DNA from: Acidobacteriota bacterium
Lineage (GTDB): Bacteria > Acidobacteriota > Terriglobia > Acidiferrales > UBA7541
Reading direction: 5' to 3'
Assembly (NCBI GenBank): GCA_003161495.1
Contig: PMOP01000360.1
Coordinates: 1,440-7,295 of the forward strand
Length of the DNA: 5,856 bases
Positions 5,615 to 5,856 of the stretch are shown here, piece after piece (position 1 is the stretch's first letter; each line of letters opens with the position of its first letter). Made by a program: the position numbers and the translations under genes. The notes under the pieces were generated by a model. The model searched no databases, was not told the origin of the DNA, and saw nothing but the letters and a program-made list of their open reading frames with translations.

Positions 5615-5856
5615 GTGTGCGGAATCGTTGGATACATCGGGTCCAAAAAGGTTGTTCCTCTGATTTTGGATGGATTGCGGCGCCTCGAATATCGCGGGTA
5701 TGACTCCGCCGGCATCGCCGTGGTCGGAGCGGACGGAAAAGTGCAGATTCGCCGAGCTCCGGGCAAACTGCACAATTTGGAAGAAGTCATCCGCCAATCG
5801 CCAATCGAGGGCTCCTACGGCATCGGGCACACGCGCTGGGCTACGCATGGCCGCCC
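5615..5856 (+). CDS. glmS: Glucosamine-6-phosphate synthase (glutamine-fructose-6-phosphate aminotransferase), N-terminal part
   Basis: This enzyme makes glucosamine-6-phosphate from fructose-6-phosphate and glutamine, the first step to UDP-GlcNAc for peptidoglycan and other envelope sugars; cytoplasmic. Only the first 80 codons are in the window (about 600 are expected), all within the class II (Ntn-type) glutaminase domain. It begins (M)CGIVGYIG, where Cys2 becomes the N-terminal nucleophile after Met removal. [13 protein letters not shown] (24-36) and [11 protein letters not shown] (from 71) are characteristic, the latter holding the glutamine-binding Arg-Trp pair. The nearest alternatives, PurF and AsnB, also start with Cys-Gly, but the EYRGYDSAG and TRWATHG strings favour GlmS. 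The gene starts with GTG after a good ribosome binding site. It follows purS by 143 bases and may have its own promoter there; no convincing -35/-10 pair or glmS ribozyme is recognisable by eye. Confidence 0.96.
   Translation, partial: MCGIVGYIGSKKVVPLILDGLRRLEYRGYDSAGIAVVGADGKVQIRRAPGKLHNLEEVIRQSPIEGSYGIGHTRWATHGR

Overview
The window is a compact, moderately GC-rich bacterial chromosomal segment in which every gene reads on the + strand. There is no sign of phage, plasmid, CRISPR, tRNA or rRNA. Codon style, the permease type (a CAT-family APC carrier with an unusually long loop after TM1) and the GTAG-framed palindromic repeats suggest a soil-type Acidobacteriota member. That assignment rests on resemblance only and is not proven.

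Layout: positions 1-218 are non-coding and hold a paired palindromic repeat (21-95) followed by a plausible sigma70-like promoter. Positions 219-2480 encode a complete UvrD/PcrA superfamily 1 DNA helicase with all motifs and a PcrA-type C-terminal Tudor-like domain. The 158-base gap after it is about half filled by a second, unrelated paired palindrome (2482-2557), followed by a possible promoter. Next comes a tight cluster: an APC-family permease (2639-4189), an adenosine deaminase family enzyme (4189-5220) and PurS (5229-5471, or from 5220). The permease/deaminase junction, and the deaminase/purS junction if the earlier ATG is used, share one base in a TAATG overlap, so translational coupling is likely. 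After a 143-base gap, a GTG-started glmS (5615 onward) runs off the window end.

How the genes fit together: the helicase is a housekeeping repair/replication gene with its own promoter. The permease, deaminase and PurS look like one transcription unit joining uptake (probably of an amino acid), purine (or aminodeoxyfutalosine) deamination, and the small subunit of the glutamine-dependent FGAM synthase of purine synthesis. glmS is another glutamine-amide-using enzyme and starts amino-sugar and cell-wall precursor synthesis.

The most notable non-gene signals are the two REPIN-like repeats (outward GTAG ends, inverted pairs) on either side of the helicase gene, and an exact extended -10 promoter (TGGTATAAT) whose predicted start falls on the purS ATG, suggesting a possible leaderless internal transcript. 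The deaminase also carries Glu where classical adenosine deaminases have the ribose-contacting Asp, so its substrate is open. I do not see a convincing new multi-gene system.
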